Shown in pieces: positions 23,777 to 33,076 of a stretch of 64,000 bases of DNA. A model generated the notes under the pieces. That model worked only from the letters and a program-made list of their open reading frames with translations. It made no database searches and was not told where the DNA came from. The DNA comes from Streptomyces violaceusniger Tu 4113 (lineage in GTDB: Bacteria; Actinomycetota; Actinomycetes; Streptomycetales; Streptomycetaceae), in the NCBI RefSeq assembly GCF_000147815.2, contig NC_015957.1, positions 9,362,001 through 9,426,000 of the forward strand, given 5' to 3'. The number at the start of each line of letters is the position of its first letter. Within the stretch, counting starts at the first letter, position 1. A program made the position numbers and the translations under genes.

Positions 23777-25182
23777 TGACGCTGACCTTCCCGCCCGGAT
23801 TCCTGTGGGGCGCTGCCTCGGCCGCCTACCAGGTCGAGGGCGCCGCCCAGGAGGACGGCCGCACCCCGTCCATCTGGGACACCTTCAGCCACACCCCCGG
23901 CAAGGTGCTCGCCGGTGACACCGGTGATGTGGCCATCGACCACTACCACCGCTTCCGCGAGGACGTCCGGGTGATGGCGGAGCTGAACCTGGCGGCGTAC
24001 CGCTTCTCGGTGTCCTGGTCACGGGTGCAGCCCACCGGCCGGGGACCGGCCGTCCAGCGTGGGCTCGACTTCTACCGCTCGCTGGTGGACGAGCTGCTGG
24101 GCGCGGGCATCCAGCCGGTGCTCACGCTCTACCACTGGGACCTCCCCCAAGAGCTGGAGAACGCCGGCGGGTGGCCGGAGCGCGAGACCGCCGAGCGGTT
24201 CGCCGAGTACGCGGGCATCGTGGCCGAGGCGCTCGGCGACCGCGTCGAGTTCTGGACCACCCTCAACGAGCCCTGGTGCACCGCCTTCCTTGGCTATGGC
24301 TCGGGGGTGCACGCCCCGGGCCGCACCGAGCGGCTGGCCCCGCTGCGCGCCGCCCACCATCTGAACCTCGCCCATGGCCTCGGCGCCCAGGCGCTGCGCG
24401 CCGCGCTCCCCGCCCGCGCCCAGATCGCCATCAGCCTCAACCCGGCCGTGGTCCGGCCGCTCAGCGACAAGCCCGAGGACCTGGACGCATCGCGGCGTAT
24501 CGACGCGCTGGCCAATCGCGTCTTCACCGGGCCGCTGCTGCGCGGTGCGTACCCCACCGACCTGATCAAGGACACCGCCTCGATCACCGACTGGTCGTTC
24601 GTCCGGGACGGCGATCTGGCCGTCATCAAGCACCCCCTCGACGCGCTGGGCATCAACTACTACACACCGTCATTGGTAGCAGCCGGCACCGACAACGACG
24701 GCTCGCCCGCCCGCCACGACGGCCACGGCGCCAGCACCCACTCCCCCTGGCCGGGCTCGGAGCAGGTGGCCTTCCACCAGACGCCGGGCGAGCGCACCGA
24801 GATGGGCTGGACGATCGACCCGACCGGACTGCACGACCTGCTGATGCGCTACACCCGTGAGGCGCCCGGCGTACCGCTGTACATCACCGAGAACGGCGCC
24901 GCGTTCGACGACAAGCCGGACGCGGAGGGCGCGGTCCACGACCCGCGGCGGATCGACTACCTCCGTGACCATCTGGCCGTCGCTCACCAGGCCATCGCGG
25001 ACGGCGCCGATCTGCGCGGCTATTTCCTGTGGTCGCTGATGGACAACTTCGAATGGGCGTACGGCTACAGCAAGCGCTTCGGCGCGGTCTACGTCGACTA
25101 TCAGACGCAAGCCCGGGTGCCGAAGTCCAGCGCCCGCTGGTATGCCCAGGTGGCCCGTACCGGAGAGCTCCCGGCGGCGTAG
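23776..25182 (+). CDS. bglC: intracellular GH1 beta-glucosidase BglC
   Basis: 468 residues, a full-length family-1 glycoside hydrolase without signal peptide. The N-terminal signature [15 protein letters not shown], the acid/base glutamate in WTTLNEPWC, the nucleophile in [11 protein letters not shown], and [20 protein letters not shown] near the C-terminus are all intact. It cleaves imported cellobiose to glucose in the cytoplasm. That ends the pathway that begins with the GH5/GH6 enzymes and the CebEFG importer, and lowers the inducer of CebR. Its ribosome-binding site lies inside a CebR box. A 16-bp hairpin follows the stop. Confidence 0.96.
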   Translation: MTLTFPPGFLWGAASAAYQVEGAAQEDGRTPSIWDTFSHTPGKVLAGDTGDVAIDHYHRFREDVRVMAELNLAAYRFSVSWSRVQPTGRGPAVQRGLDFYRSLVDELLGAGIQPVLTLYHWDLPQELENAGGWPERETAERFAEYAGIVAEALGDRVEFWTTLNEPWCTAFLGYGSGVHAPGRTERLAPLRAAHHLNLAHGLGAQALRAALPARAQIAISLNPAVVRPLSDKPEDLDASRRIDALANRVFTGPLLRGAYPTDLIKDTASITDWSFVRDGDLAVIKHPLDALGINYYTPSLVAAGTDNDGSPARHDGHGASTHSPWPGSEQVAFHQTPGERTEMGWTIDPTGLHDLLMRYTREAPGVPLYITENGAAFDDKPDAEGAVHDPRRIDYLRDHLAVAHQAIADGADLRGYFLWSLMDNFEWAYGYSKRFGAVYVDYQTQARVPKSSARWYAQVARTGELPAA

Positions 25183-25193
25183 GGGACCCGCGT

Positions 25194-25231
25194 CCGCGGC
25201 GCCGCCCGCTGGGGGGCGGGCGGCGCCGCGG
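25194..25231 (+). terminator. hairpin terminator after bglC
   Basis: A 16-bp perfect stem, CCGCGGCGCCGCCCGC and its complement with a 6-nt loop, starting 12 bp after the stop. There is no T-tract. Confidence 0.8.
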
Positions 25232-25361
25232 ATGGCAGTCGAGGCGGCGCACAGGGGCGCAACCGGGCCGAGGTGTTCTTCCTTCAAAGGGGTTACACCC
25301 TGACCCACCCGGCCGAAGAGCGCCGTCATCCGTGAAGAATGCCTGGTAAACCCATTGAGAC

Positions 25362-27044
25362 ATGAGAGCATTTCCGGAGCGCCGACAGAGGTTCCGCAAT
25401 GAGGGATCCGGTCGGCGCGCGCCCGCCGGAAAAGGTGAGGCCCTCGCCGACTGGTTCGACGGTCGGGTGGGCCTCTACAAGATGGCCAAGGCCAATCTGC
25501 GCAAGGTCTTCCCCGACCACTGGTCCTTCCTGATCGGCGAGATCGCGCTCTACACCTTCGTCATCATCATTCTGACCGGCGTCTATCTGACCCTGTTCTT
25601 CAAACCGGCGATGAACGAGGTGGTCTACGCCGGCCGATGGACGCCGCTGAGCGGCATCCGCATGTCGCAGGCGTACAAATCCACCCTGGACATCAGCTTC
25701 GATGTGCGCGGTGGACTGCTGATGCGGCAGGTCCACCACTGGGCGGCGATCATCTTCATCGCCAGCATGCTCGCCCATATGATGCGGACGTTCTACAACG
25801 GCGTCTTCCGCAAACCCCGCGAGATCAACTGGCTCTCCGGCGCCGGTCTGCTGATTCTCGGGATGTTCGACGGCTTCATGGGCTATTCACTGCCCGACGA
25901 TCTGCTGTCCGGCACCGGTCTGCGCTTCATGGAGGGCGCGATCCTGTCGATCCCGATCGTCGGCACCTATCTGTCGTTCTTCTTCTTCGGCGGCCAATTC
26001 CCGGGGACCGACATCGTGCCACGGCTGTTCACCGTGCACGTACTGCTGATTCCGGGCATCATGGTCGGGCTGCTGGCGCTCCATATGATCCTGCTCGTCT
26101 ACCACAAGCACACGCATCTCCCGGGGCCCGGAAGAAAGAACATGAATATCGTGGGGCCGCCTCTTTGGCCGGTCTATGTGGCCAAGTCCGGCGGTTTCTT
26201 CTTCCTGGTCTTCGGCGTCACCACGCTGATGTCGGCCATCGCCCAGATCAACCCGGTGTGGGCCTATGGCCCCTACCGGCCCGACCAGGTGTCCACCGAC
26301 GCCCAGCCCGACTGGTACATGGGCTATTCCGAAGGGCTGATCCGGCTGATGCCGGGCTGGGAGATCAATCTCTGGGGCCACACCCTGGTGCTCGGGGTGC
26401 TGATCCCCTTCCTGGTCTTCCCCACGGTGCTGCTGGTGATCTGGCTCTATCCCTTCCTGGAGGCATGGATCACCGGGGACCGACGCGAGCACCATCTGAA
26501 CCAGCGCCCGCGCAATGCCCCGACCCGCACCGCCTTCGGAAACGCCTGGGTCGCCCTCTACGGGGTCCTGCTGCTGGGCGGCGGCAACGACCTCATCGCC
26601 ACCCACTTCGATCTGTCGATCAACGCGATCACCTGGGCCTGCCGGGTCGGCTTCTTCGTGGTGCCGGTCGTGGTCTTCATCATCTCCAAGCGGATCTGTC
26701 TCGGCCTCCAGCGCAAGGACCGGGAGCTGCTGCTGCACGGCCGCGAGACCGGCATCATCGAGCGGCTGCCACACGGCGAGTACGTCGAAGTGCACGAGCC
26801 GCTGTCGCCGGCGGAGAAGTACACGCTGACCGCGTACGAACAGTACGAGCCGCTGGAGCTGCCACCGACGGTCGACGAGGCCGGGGTCGCCCGCAAGCTC
26901 TCCTTCATGGAGCGGCTGCGCGTCTCGCTGTCCCGCAGCTACTTCGGGATCAACGGCCAGATCGCCAAGCCCACGCAGGAGCAGGCGGCGGAGCACGAGG
27001 AGCATGAGGAGGCGGAGCGGGCCGAGGAGCCCCAGCGCCCCTAG
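25362..27044 (+). CDS. cytochrome b subunit of a bc1-type complex (orphan QcrB paralogue)
   Basis: 560 residues, the size of actinobacterial QcrB. The core has haem-ligand histidines in MRQVHHWAAIIF and in FTVHVLLIPGIMVGLLALHM, the quinol-site region DWYMGYSEGLIRLMPGWEIN, and about eight or nine membrane spans. A C-terminal soluble extension carries the QcrB-type ERLPHGEYVEVHEPLSPAEK and PLELPPTVDEAGVARKLSF. The normal qcrC and qcrA partners and the cytochrome oxidase genes are not adjacent: bglC is upstream and a convergent chitinase downstream. This is therefore a stand-alone paralogue that may replace the housekeeping subunit under some condition. The ribosome-binding site is weak. Confidence 0.93.
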   Translation: MRAFPERRQRFRNEGSGRRAPAGKGEALADWFDGRVGLYKMAKANLRKVFPDHWSFLIGEIALYTFVIIILTGVYLTLFFKPAMNEVVYAGRWTPLSGIRMSQAYKSTLDISFDVRGGLLMRQVHHWAAIIFIASMLAHMMRTFYNGVFRKPREINWLSGAGLLILGMFDGFMGYSLPDDLLSGTGLRFMEGAILSIPIVGTYLSFFFFGGQFPGTDIVPRLFTVHVLLIPGIMVGLLALHMILLVYHKHTHLPGPGRKNMNIVGPPLWPVYVAKSGGFFFLVFGVTTLMSAIAQINPVWAYGPYRPDQVSTDAQPDWYMGYSEGLIRLMPGWEINLWGHTLVLGVLIPFLVFPTVLLVIWLYPFLEAWITGDRREHHLNQRPRNAPTRTAFGNAWVALYGVLLLGGGNDLIATHFDLSINAITWACRVGFFVVPVVVFIISKRICLGLQRKDRELLLHGRETGIIERLPHGEYVEVHEPLSPAEKYTLTAYEQYEPLELPPTVDEAGVARKLSFMERLRVSLSRSYFGINGQIAKPTQEQAAEHEEHEEAERAEEPQRP

Positions 27045-27055
27045 GGCGACGGAAA

Positions 27056-27097
27056 CGGCGGGGCGCGGCGGGTGGGGGATCCGTCCGCGCCCCGCCG
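27056..27097. terminator. hairpin between qcrB paralogue and chitinase genes
   Basis: CGGCGGGGCGCGG and its exact complement, 13-bp stem and 16-nt loop, 12 bp after the cytochrome b stop. It is probably the terminator for that gene; the chitinase stop lies 143 bp further on. Confidence 0.7.
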
Positions 27098-27239
27098 TGT
27101 GGGGGGTGCCGTGGGGGGTGGTGATGGTGGGGCCCTTGGGGCTCCCTTGGGGCTGTCAGGCCCCGCGGCTCATGCGGCCGACGGGCGGTGCGGGGCCGCC
27201 CGGTGTCAGCCGACGTCAGCCGTTCAGCAGTTCAGCCGT

Positions 27240-28295
27240 TCAGCCGTTGTAGGCGCCGAACGCCTTGGCGAAGGCGAACTCCTCCTGGTCGATCGAGCTG
27301 CAGGTCGGCGACGCGGTGTCCTGCGGGCTGGGGCACTGCTTGTCGCGGGTCGCGGACCACATCGACAGCCAGGCCAGCCCCTTGGACTTGGCGAACTCCA
27401 CCAACTGGGAGGCGTCGTCGACCTTGAATATCTCGTTCTTGACGTCGTTGACGCCGATCATCGGGGTGACCGCGACGGCCTTCCACGCCTCGTCGTCGCT
27501 CAGCTCGAGGGCGCCCTTGATCTGGCCCTGGGTCGCCGTGGCGGCGTCGATGGCGTACTGGCCCATGTCGCCGTCGAAGGAGGCTCCGTAGTCCATCGCC
27601 ATGATGTTGACGGCGGAGATCTTCACCCCGTTCTTCTTGGCGTCGGCGACGAGGTCGACACCGTCCTGGGTGAGGCCGGTCGGGAGCACCGGCAGGGTGA
27701 AGGAGACGTCCAGGTCGGGGTTGTTCTGCTGCAGCTTGGCGATGGCCTGGGCGCGGCGGGTGTTGGCCTCCTTGTTCGGAAGCGCGCTGCCCTCGATGTC
27801 GAAGTCGACCTTGGTGAGCTTGAGGGTGTCCACGACCTTGCCGTAGGCCGCGGCGAGCTCGTCCGCCGAGGTGCAGGCCAGGCCCAGCTCGGAGCCGGAC
27901 GCCCCGCCGAAGGAGACCCGGACGTCGCCGCCGGCCGCCCGCAGTTGCTCGGTCTGCTTGGCCACCGCGTCGTCGCCGACCTCGGTGACGCCGCCCCACT
28001 TGGGGGTACAGCCGCCACCGGAGGTGATGAAGGCGAGGTTGAACTGCTTGACGCCGGTCTTCTCGGCGGTGCCCACCATGTCGTAGGCGGGGTAGAGCGA
28101 GGTGTCGATGTACGGGGCGAAGCCGCCGCTCGCCGCCGCGGCGGCCTTCTCGGAGGCGGCGGGCTTGTCGGAGACGGTGCCCGCGTTCGCCGCCCCGCTG
28201 AGCGCGAACGCCGTGCCGCCGGCCACGACGGCGGCGACGGTCACGCCGATCGCCTTGGTGGTCCGGCTCGCCTTGCGACGGTGCGTGCTGCTCAT
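27240..28295 (-). CDS. secreted GH18 chitinase, single domain
   Basis: 351 residues from ATG 28295. The signal peptide (KAIGVTVAAVVAGGTAFALS-GAANA) is followed by an Ala-rich linker and a GH18 barrel. The catalytic DxxDxDxE motif appears as KLTKVDFDIEGSAL, with the final Glu as the proton donor. The SFGGASGSELGLAC strand and NIMAMDYGASFDGDMGQYA complete the active site. No chitin-binding domain is present. The C-terminal CPSPQDTASPTCSSIDQEEF is typical of the ChiD/subfamily-B-like Streptomyces enzymes. I found no DasR-type operator or chitinase direct repeat in the 138 bp upstream. Confidence 0.93.
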   Translation of the reverse strand: MSSTHRRKASRTTKAIGVTVAAVVAGGTAFALSGAANAGTVSDKPAASEKAAAAASGGFAPYIDTSLYPAYDMVGTAEKTGVKQFNLAFITSGGGCTPKWGGVTEVGDDAVAKQTEQLRAAGGDVRVSFGGASGSELGLACTSADELAAAYGKVVDTLKLTKVDFDIEGSALPNKEANTRRAQAIAKLQQNNPDLDVSFTLPVLPTGLTQDGVDLVADAKKNGVKISAVNIMAMDYGASFDGDMGQYAIDAATATQGQIKGALELSDDEAWKAVAVTPMIGVNDVKNEIFKVDDASQLVEFAKSKGLAWLSMWSATRDKQCPSPQDTASPTCSSIDQEEFAFAKAFGAYNG

Positions 28296-28433
28296 CAGGT
28301 CCCTGCCTTCGCTGTGCGGATGTGGGGGGTGATGGTGCGGGCGCCACGCTAGCGAGGGGAAGTCGGACAAACGGCAGGATCCGTGCACCGGCCATGGATC
28401 TTATGGCTGCCTTAAGGAACCCATCGGCGGCGA

Positions 28434-29837
28434 TTAATGCTCAGCGGGCTCCTTGGGCCGGGTGCGGCCGCGGGTCTTCCGCTTACGGCCGCGCCGCCGC
28501 TGCCCCGGGTCCGCCGAGCCGCCGCCGTTCAGCGAGAGCCACACCCGTACCTCGGTGCCGCCCAGCACCGACCGCCCGATCCGCAGATCGCCGCCCGTGG
28601 ACTCCGCGACCCGGCGCACGATGTCCAGGCCGAGGCCGGTCGAGCCGGGGCCGCCGTCGCCGTGGCCACGGCGGAGCGCCGCGTCCGGGTCGGCGATGCC
28701 GGGGCCCGCGTCGGAGACCAGGATGATCACTGAGTTGCTGGCGTCCCCACCATCGTGGACATCGACCGCGAGCGCCGTCCCCTCGGGCGTGTGCCGGAAG
28801 ACATTGCCGAGCAGGGCGTCCAGCGCGGCGCCGAGTTCGGGGCGGGCGACCGGCACCCGTACGGTCCGGTCGACCCCGGCCAGCCGCACCGTACGGTCCT
28901 CGTCCTCGGCGAGCGCGGACCAGAACTCCATCCGGTCCCGGATCACCTCGGAGGCGTCGCAGCCGGAAGGGGTGTGCGTCTTCTGCTGGCGCGCGGTGCG
29001 GATGATCTGGTCGACCTCGCCCTCCAACTGGGCGACGGCGGCCCGGGTCTGGTCGGCCGCCGGTCCCTCGCCCAGCGAGGCGGCGTTCAGGCGCAGCACG
29101 GTGAGCGGCGTACGGAGCCGGTGCGAGAGGTCGGCGGCCAGCTCGCGCTCACCGGCCAGCAACTGGACCACCTGGTCGGCCATGGAGTTGAACGCCGCGG
29201 CGGCCGCCCGGAGTTCGGCCGGGCCGTCCTCCGGGACCCGCACCCCGAGCTCGCCATGGCCCAGGTCGTGGGCGGCTTCGGCGAGCCGCCCGGCCGGACG
29301 CACCAGCCGGGTGCCGAGCCGGTCGGCGGGGGCGACCGCGCCGACGATCAACGCGAGGCCGACGCCCGCCAGCACCAGCCAGGACGTCGTCACCCCGCTG
29401 GTGACCACGCCACGCGGGACATACACCTCCACGACCGCGACCTGACCGCTGCTCAGCGCGGTCGGCTGGAGCAGTGCGTAGCCCCCGGGGGCGGCGGACA
29501 CCGAGGCGCGGCCGAGCCGCCGCGCGGTGGCCAGCTCGCCCTTGGCGGCACGGCTCTTGCCGAGGTCGTAGCCGCTCCCCGGCTCGCCCGGCTCATCGGG
29601 GACGTGCACCGCCATCCGGCCGTCCCCGCCCGCCTGGGTGCTGGCCACCGCGCGCTGCAGCCGCGCCCGCTCGGTGGTGATGGCGAGCGCCGGGCCGATG
29701 GTGGCGGCCTGCCGCTCGGCGTCGGCGAACGCCCGGTCCCGGGCCAGCTCCTTGACGACGAGGCCGAGCGGTACGGCGAAGGCGACCACCACCATCGCGG
29801 TGACCGCCAGGCAGACCTTGACCAGGGCCCATCTCAC
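28434..29837 (-). CDS. two-component sensor histidine kinase (HAMP, HisKA, HATPase)
   Basis: 467 residues from GTG 29837, overlapping the response-regulator stop by 4 bp (GTGA). The first membrane span is VCLAVTAMVVVAFAVPLGLV, then an extracytoplasmic sensor region of about 120 residues, and the second span is SWLVLAGVGLALIVGAVAP. HAMP follows, then the phospho-acceptor H box ELAADLSHRLRTPLTVLRLN, an N box ALDALLGNVFRHTPEG and G boxes VSDAGPGIADPDAAL and GSTGLGLDIVRRVAE. The basic C-terminal tail (RRRGRKRKTRGRTRPK) is unusual. Signal unknown; partner 29834-30547. Confidence 0.94.
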   Translation of the reverse strand: MRWALVKVCLAVTAMVVVAFAVPLGLVVKELARDRAFADAERQAATIGPALAITTERARLQRAVASTQAGGDGRMAVHVPDEPGEPGSGYDLGKSRAAKGELATARRLGRASVSAAPGGYALLQPTALSSGQVAVVEVYVPRGVVTSGVTTSWLVLAGVGLALIVGAVAPADRLGTRLVRPAGRLAEAAHDLGHGELGVRVPEDGPAELRAAAAAFNSMADQVVQLLAGERELAADLSHRLRTPLTVLRLNAASLGEGPAADQTRAAVAQLEGEVDQIIRTARQQKTHTPSGCDASEVIRDRMEFWSALAEDEDRTVRLAGVDRTVRVPVARPELGAALDALLGNVFRHTPEGTALAVDVHDGGDASNSVIILVSDAGPGIADPDAALRRGHGDGGPGSTGLGLDIVRRVAESTGGDLRIGRSVLGGTEVRVWLSLNGGGSADPGQRRRGRKRKTRGRTRPKEPAEH

Positions 29838-30547
29838 GTGGGCTCCGCCGGGGGCTCCAGTTTGACGCCGACCCCGCGCAGCGTATGGAGATAGCGCGGC
29901 CGGGCGGCCGTCTCGCCCAGCTTGCGGCGCAGCCAGGACAGATGGACGTCTATCGTCTGGTCGTCCCCGTACGCCTGCCGCCAGACCTCGGCGAGGAGCT
30001 CCCGGCGCGGCACCACGACGCCGGGCCGCCCGGCGAGATAGGCCAGCAGATCGAATTCCCGCCGGGTCAGATCGAGCGTCACCCCGTCCAACCGGGCCTG
30101 GCGGCGCAGCGGATCGACGGCCAGCCCGCCGACCCGGAGCACCGCCGGGGGCGCCGCCGCACGGCCCGGCTCGCCCGCCCCGCCGCCGCGGACGCGGCGC
30201 AGCACGGCGGTCATCCGGGCGGAGAGATGCGCCACGGAGAAGGGCTTGACCAGGTAGTCGTCGGCGCCGTCGTTGAGCAGCCGGACGATCTCGCCCTCGT
30301 CGTCACGGGCGGTGGCCACGATGACCGGCACATCGGTGATGCCGCGCAGCATCTTGAGCGCCTCCGCCCCGTCCAGATCGGGCAGACCGAGGTCCAGAAT
30401 GACGACGTCGAATCCGATCTGTGCCACCTCGCGCAATGCCTCCAGGGCGGTGCCGACGCTGCGCACGGTATGGGACGCCTCGGTCAACTGCCGTATGAGG
30501 GCTGAGCGTACGAACTGGTCGTCCTCCACGACGAGCACACTTGCCAT
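29834..30547 (-). CDS. OmpR-family response regulator
   Basis: 237 residues from ATG 30547. The receiver domain has the acidic pair in VLVVEDDQFVRSALIRQL, the phospho-acceptor Asp in DVVILDLGLPDLDGAEAL and Lys in DDYLVKPFSVAHL. The C-terminal winged helix reads LDLTRREFDLLAYLAGRPG, then DDQTIDVHLSWLRRKLGE and LHTLRGVGVKLE. It forms a coupled pair with the downstream kinase (4-bp overlap). It is divergent from a membrane protein gene 33 bp away, an obvious candidate target. Confidence 0.95.
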   Translation of the reverse strand: MASVLVVEDDQFVRSALIRQLTEASHTVRSVGTALEALREVAQIGFDVVILDLGLPDLDGAEALKMLRGITDVPVIVATARDDEGEIVRLLNDGADDYLVKPFSVAHLSARMTAVLRRVRGGGAGEPGRAAAPPAVLRVGGLAVDPLRRQARLDGVTLDLTRREFDLLAYLAGRPGVVVPRRELLAEVWRQAYGDDQTIDVHLSWLRRKLGETAARPRYLHTLRGVGVKLEPPAEPT

Positions 30548-30580
30548 GAGCGGCACCGTACGCCATTCGGGTGAGGCAGG

Positions 30581-31165
30581 ATGGGGAAGATGCGAAGAGG
30601 TCTGGTCCAATGTCTGGCGTGGGTCCTGGCGACCGGCGCCGCGGTCACGCTGTCGTGGTACGGCGTGCGGACCGTGCTGACCGGGACGGCCTACGAACCG
30701 CCGCGCGCGCTGCCGATCGCGGACGGCTCCCGTTCCGCGACCGGGGCCTGGTCCTCCTCGACGCACCGGCCCAAACCGCCCTCGCCCTCGGCGACTTCAC
30801 CCTCTTCCTCGTCCTCGCCTTCGCTTCCGGGGGCGGACGCGGGGGCCGATGGGGATAAGGACACGGGGTCCGGTTCTGCCGGGCGCACCCGGAAGCCGAC
30901 GCAGGCGCCGACCCGGCGGGAGACGGCGCGGCCGGAGGAGAGCGGAGAGGTGCGCAGCTATCCGGCCAAGGGCGGCCGGGCGGTCTTCGACATCCGGGCG
31001 GCGTCGGCGGATCTGGTCTCGGCGACACCGGACGGCGGATGGCAGATGCAGGTGTGGAAGCAGAGCGAGTGGATCCGGGTGGACTTCGTCTCCGGGGCCG
31101 ACACCACCACGATCTTCTGCACCTGGCATGACGGCCCGCCGCAGGTCCGTATCGACGAGCACTAA
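30581..31165 (+). CDS. membrane-anchored protein next to the two-component genes
   Basis: 194 residues from ATG 30581; ATG 30590 is an alternative. The N-terminal anchor is LVQCLAWVLATGAAVTLSWY. A long Pro/Ser/Thr/Ala-rich low-complexity linker (to about 115) follows. A small C-terminal domain reads GRAVFDIRAASADLVSATPD, GGWQMQVWKQSEWIRVDFVS, then TTTIFCTWHDGPPQVRIDEH. This is a common Streptomyces layout of a surface domain held away from the membrane. The start is only 33 bp from the divergent response-regulator gene, so the pair may control it. No known domain is recognised. Confidence 0.8.
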   Translation: MGKMRRGLVQCLAWVLATGAAVTLSWYGVRTVLTGTAYEPPRALPIADGSRSATGAWSSSTHRPKPPSPSATSPSSSSSPSLPGADAGADGDKDTGSGSAGRTRKPTQAPTRRETARPEESGEVRSYPAKGGRAVFDIRAASADLVSATPDGGWQMQVWKQSEWIRVDFVSGADTTTIFCTWHDGPPQVRIDEH

Positions 31166-31232
31166 GCGCTCCGCGGGAAGTGCCGCGAGGTGCGGTCGTT
31201 CATCCGCGGCTGTTTCGTGGCTGGTCGCCCAC

Positions 31233-31286
31233 GCGGCGGAGCCGCATATCGACACAGCCGCGGCGGAGCCGCATATCGACACAGCC
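31233..31286 (+). repeat. perfect tandem pair of 27-bp units
   Basis: Units 31233-31259 and 31260-31286 are identical, each beginning GCGGCGGAGCCGCATATC. Each contains the palindromic GCGGAGCCGC. A related copy lies at 18931-18947. They are followed by CGCGCCCCTTCGGGGC, a small hairpin. The surrounding gap 31166-31371 holds nothing else I can identify. Confidence 0.85.
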
Positions 31287-31371
31287 CCGCGCCCCTTCGG
31301 GGCTCACCCGAACCGCACCGGACCTCATCGAGGCCGCTTAGGGGGCTGCCTGCCGGTCCGCTCGGCTCCGC

Positions 31372-32262
31372 TCAGGTGAAGACGGCGGGCGGCGGGGCCG
31401 GGGAGGGGGCCGCGGTCGCGTCGGTGACCGGGGCCGCGCCACCGGTGAAGTCCGCGAGCCCGCGCCCGTGTTCGACCCGGGCGGGGTGCGGATCTCCGGC
31501 GGCCAGGCGGGTGAGCTCGGCCAGCGGCAGGTCGCGGTCGGCGGCCAGCAGCACGGCGTTCCCGAAGCGGCGACCGCGCAGCAGGGCGGGGTCGGCGGTC
31601 AGACACACCTCGGCGAACGCGGCGCGGGCGGTGGCGATCTGGGCCTTCAGATGGGCCAGCGGCGGACCGTCGGCGAGATTCGCGGCGTACCACCCGTCCG
31701 GGCGCAGGGCGCGCCGCACCTCGGCAAGGAACTCCGCACTGGTGAGATGGGCGGGCGTACGGGCCCCGCTGAAAACATCCGCGACGATCAGATCCGCCCA
31801 GCCGTCGGGCACCTTGGCGAGCCCGGCCCGGGCGTCGGCGCCGCGCACCCGTATCCGGTCACCGGGGTCCAGCGGCAGCTCACCGCGGACGAACTGGATG
31901 AGCGGGGCGTCGATCTCGATGATCTGCTGGGTGGAGCGGGGGCGGGTCGCCGCGATATAGCGGGCGAGCGTGAAGGCGCCGCCGCCCAGATGGACCGCGT
32001 GCAGCGGACGGCCGGGAGGGGCGACGAGATCGGCGAGGTGGCCGAATCGTCGCTGGTACTCGAAGTCGAGATACGCGGGGTCGTCGAGATCCACATGCGA
32101 CTGCGGCTTGCCGTCGAGCAGCAGCGTCCAGCCGCGCGGCCGGTCCCGGTCCGGCACGAGCTCGGCGAGCCCCCCGTCGACGGATGCGGTGACCGGCTCG
32201 GGGTTGCGCCCCCGCGCCGCTCCGCGCCCGCGCGCGGCTCGCTTGTTCGTGCCTTTCGCCAT
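31372..32262 (-). CDS. spermidine-synthase-like SAM-binding protein
   Basis: 296 residues from ATG 32262. A basic Arg/Gly N-terminus (KGTNKRAARGRGAARGR) precedes a Rossmann methyltransferase/aminopropyltransferase fold. The motifs are RPLHAVHLGGGAFTLARYIA (motif I), STQQIIEIDAPLIQFVRGEL (acidic end of strand 2) and GWADLIVADVFSGARTPAHL (the D-x-F-S region typical of spermidine synthases). Many actinobacterial members lack polyamine activity, so the substrate is open. It is convergent with nothing close and appears monocistronic. Confidence 0.87.
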   Translation of the reverse strand: MAKGTNKRAARGRGAARGRNPEPVTASVDGGLAELVPDRDRPRGWTLLLDGKPQSHVDLDDPAYLDFEYQRRFGHLADLVAPPGRPLHAVHLGGGAFTLARYIAATRPRSTQQIIEIDAPLIQFVRGELPLDPGDRIRVRGADARAGLAKVPDGWADLIVADVFSGARTPAHLTSAEFLAEVRRALRPDGWYAANLADGPPLAHLKAQIATARAAFAEVCLTADPALLRGRRFGNAVLLAADRDLPLAELTRLAAGDPHPARVEHGRGLADFTGGAAPVTDATAAPSPAPPPAVFT

Positions 32263-32328
32263 GTGTCCCAGTATGCGGCGGACCACTGACAGCCGGTCGC
32301 CGGCCGGAAGGGGCGGATGGTCACCGCC

Positions 32329-32889
32329 TCACTGGCAGCGGTCGACGGCCTCGATCGTGCGGGCCGCCTCGCCGAGCGCCGCCCGGAGCTCGGCGGGGTC
32401 GGTGGCGACCGTGTACGCCGCGTCGGGCGGCACCAGCCAGCCGGTGCCGATGCCGGGCGGCGCGTCGTCCCCGGCCGCTCCGGATTCGGTGTCTCCGGCT
32501 CCGCTGTCTCCGTAGGCGGCGTCTGCGGACGGGATGTCCCAGGCTCGGATCTCCTCGGCTCGGGTCTCTGCGGACTGGGTGTCTCCGGCTTCGGCGGGGG
32601 TGCCGGTGCCGGAGCCGATATTTATCCGGATTCCACGCCCGGATGTCTGGGTGCACGCCGAGCCCGGCAGATCCCAGCCGTCCGCCGTTCCGGGCGGCAC
32701 CAGGAAGCCGAGGGTGTCGCAGGCGTTGTCATGCAGGACGGGACCGAGGCCGTCGCACGCACGACGCAGGATGTCCACCGCCTCCAGCCCCTGGCGGGCG
32801 GGCACGGTGACGAGATCGCAGTCCTGGCGCTGGGGGTGCTGGGCAGTAGTCCGCGAGCGGCTGATGTCCACTCCGGCCTCCCTCTTCAT
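32329..32889 (-). CDS. hypothetical protein, related to Prim-Pol-like N-terminal domains of Streptomyces
   Basis: 186 residues from ATG 32889. It contains CDLVTVPARQGLEAVDILRR, then CDTLGFLVPPGTADGWDLPG, an acidic low-complexity insert (about 100-140) and a last block GTGWLVPPDAAYTVATDPAE-LRAALGEAARTI. The pattern resembles small proteins labelled DNA primase/polymerase-like in Streptomyces, but the catalytic acidic residues of a polymerase are not evident, so I treat it as non-catalytic or unknown. It is divergent from the XRE-TPR regulator starting at 33077 and may share its control region. Confidence 0.7.
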   Translation of the reverse strand: MKREAGVDISRSRTTAQHPQRQDCDLVTVPARQGLEAVDILRRACDGLGPVLHDNACDTLGFLVPPGTADGWDLPGSACTQTSGRGIRINIGSGTGTPAEAGDTQSAETRAEEIRAWDIPSADAAYGDSGAGDTESGAAGDDAPPGIGTGWLVPPDAAYTVATDPAELRAALGEAARTIEAVDRCQ

Positions 32890-33076
32890 CGGGTCGCACC
32901 TGATTCAACGCGCGGCGGTGTCAACGGCTACGGCCGAATGCCGCCGTAAAGGATGGCAGTTCATGGCAGATCATGGGCGATATATAACGTTTGCCGGAAA
33001 TCTCCGAGTGTCGGAGATCTCGCAGCCGGTACGGTTCTCCCCCGCCCACCTGGCATCACCAAGGGAGAGGCACAGC

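Noticed and set aside
28296..28433. DasR operator or chitinase direct repeat upstream of the GH18 gene
   Set aside because: Neither the ACTGGTCTAGACCACT-like site nor the TGGTCCAGACCT repeat is present in the upstream region.
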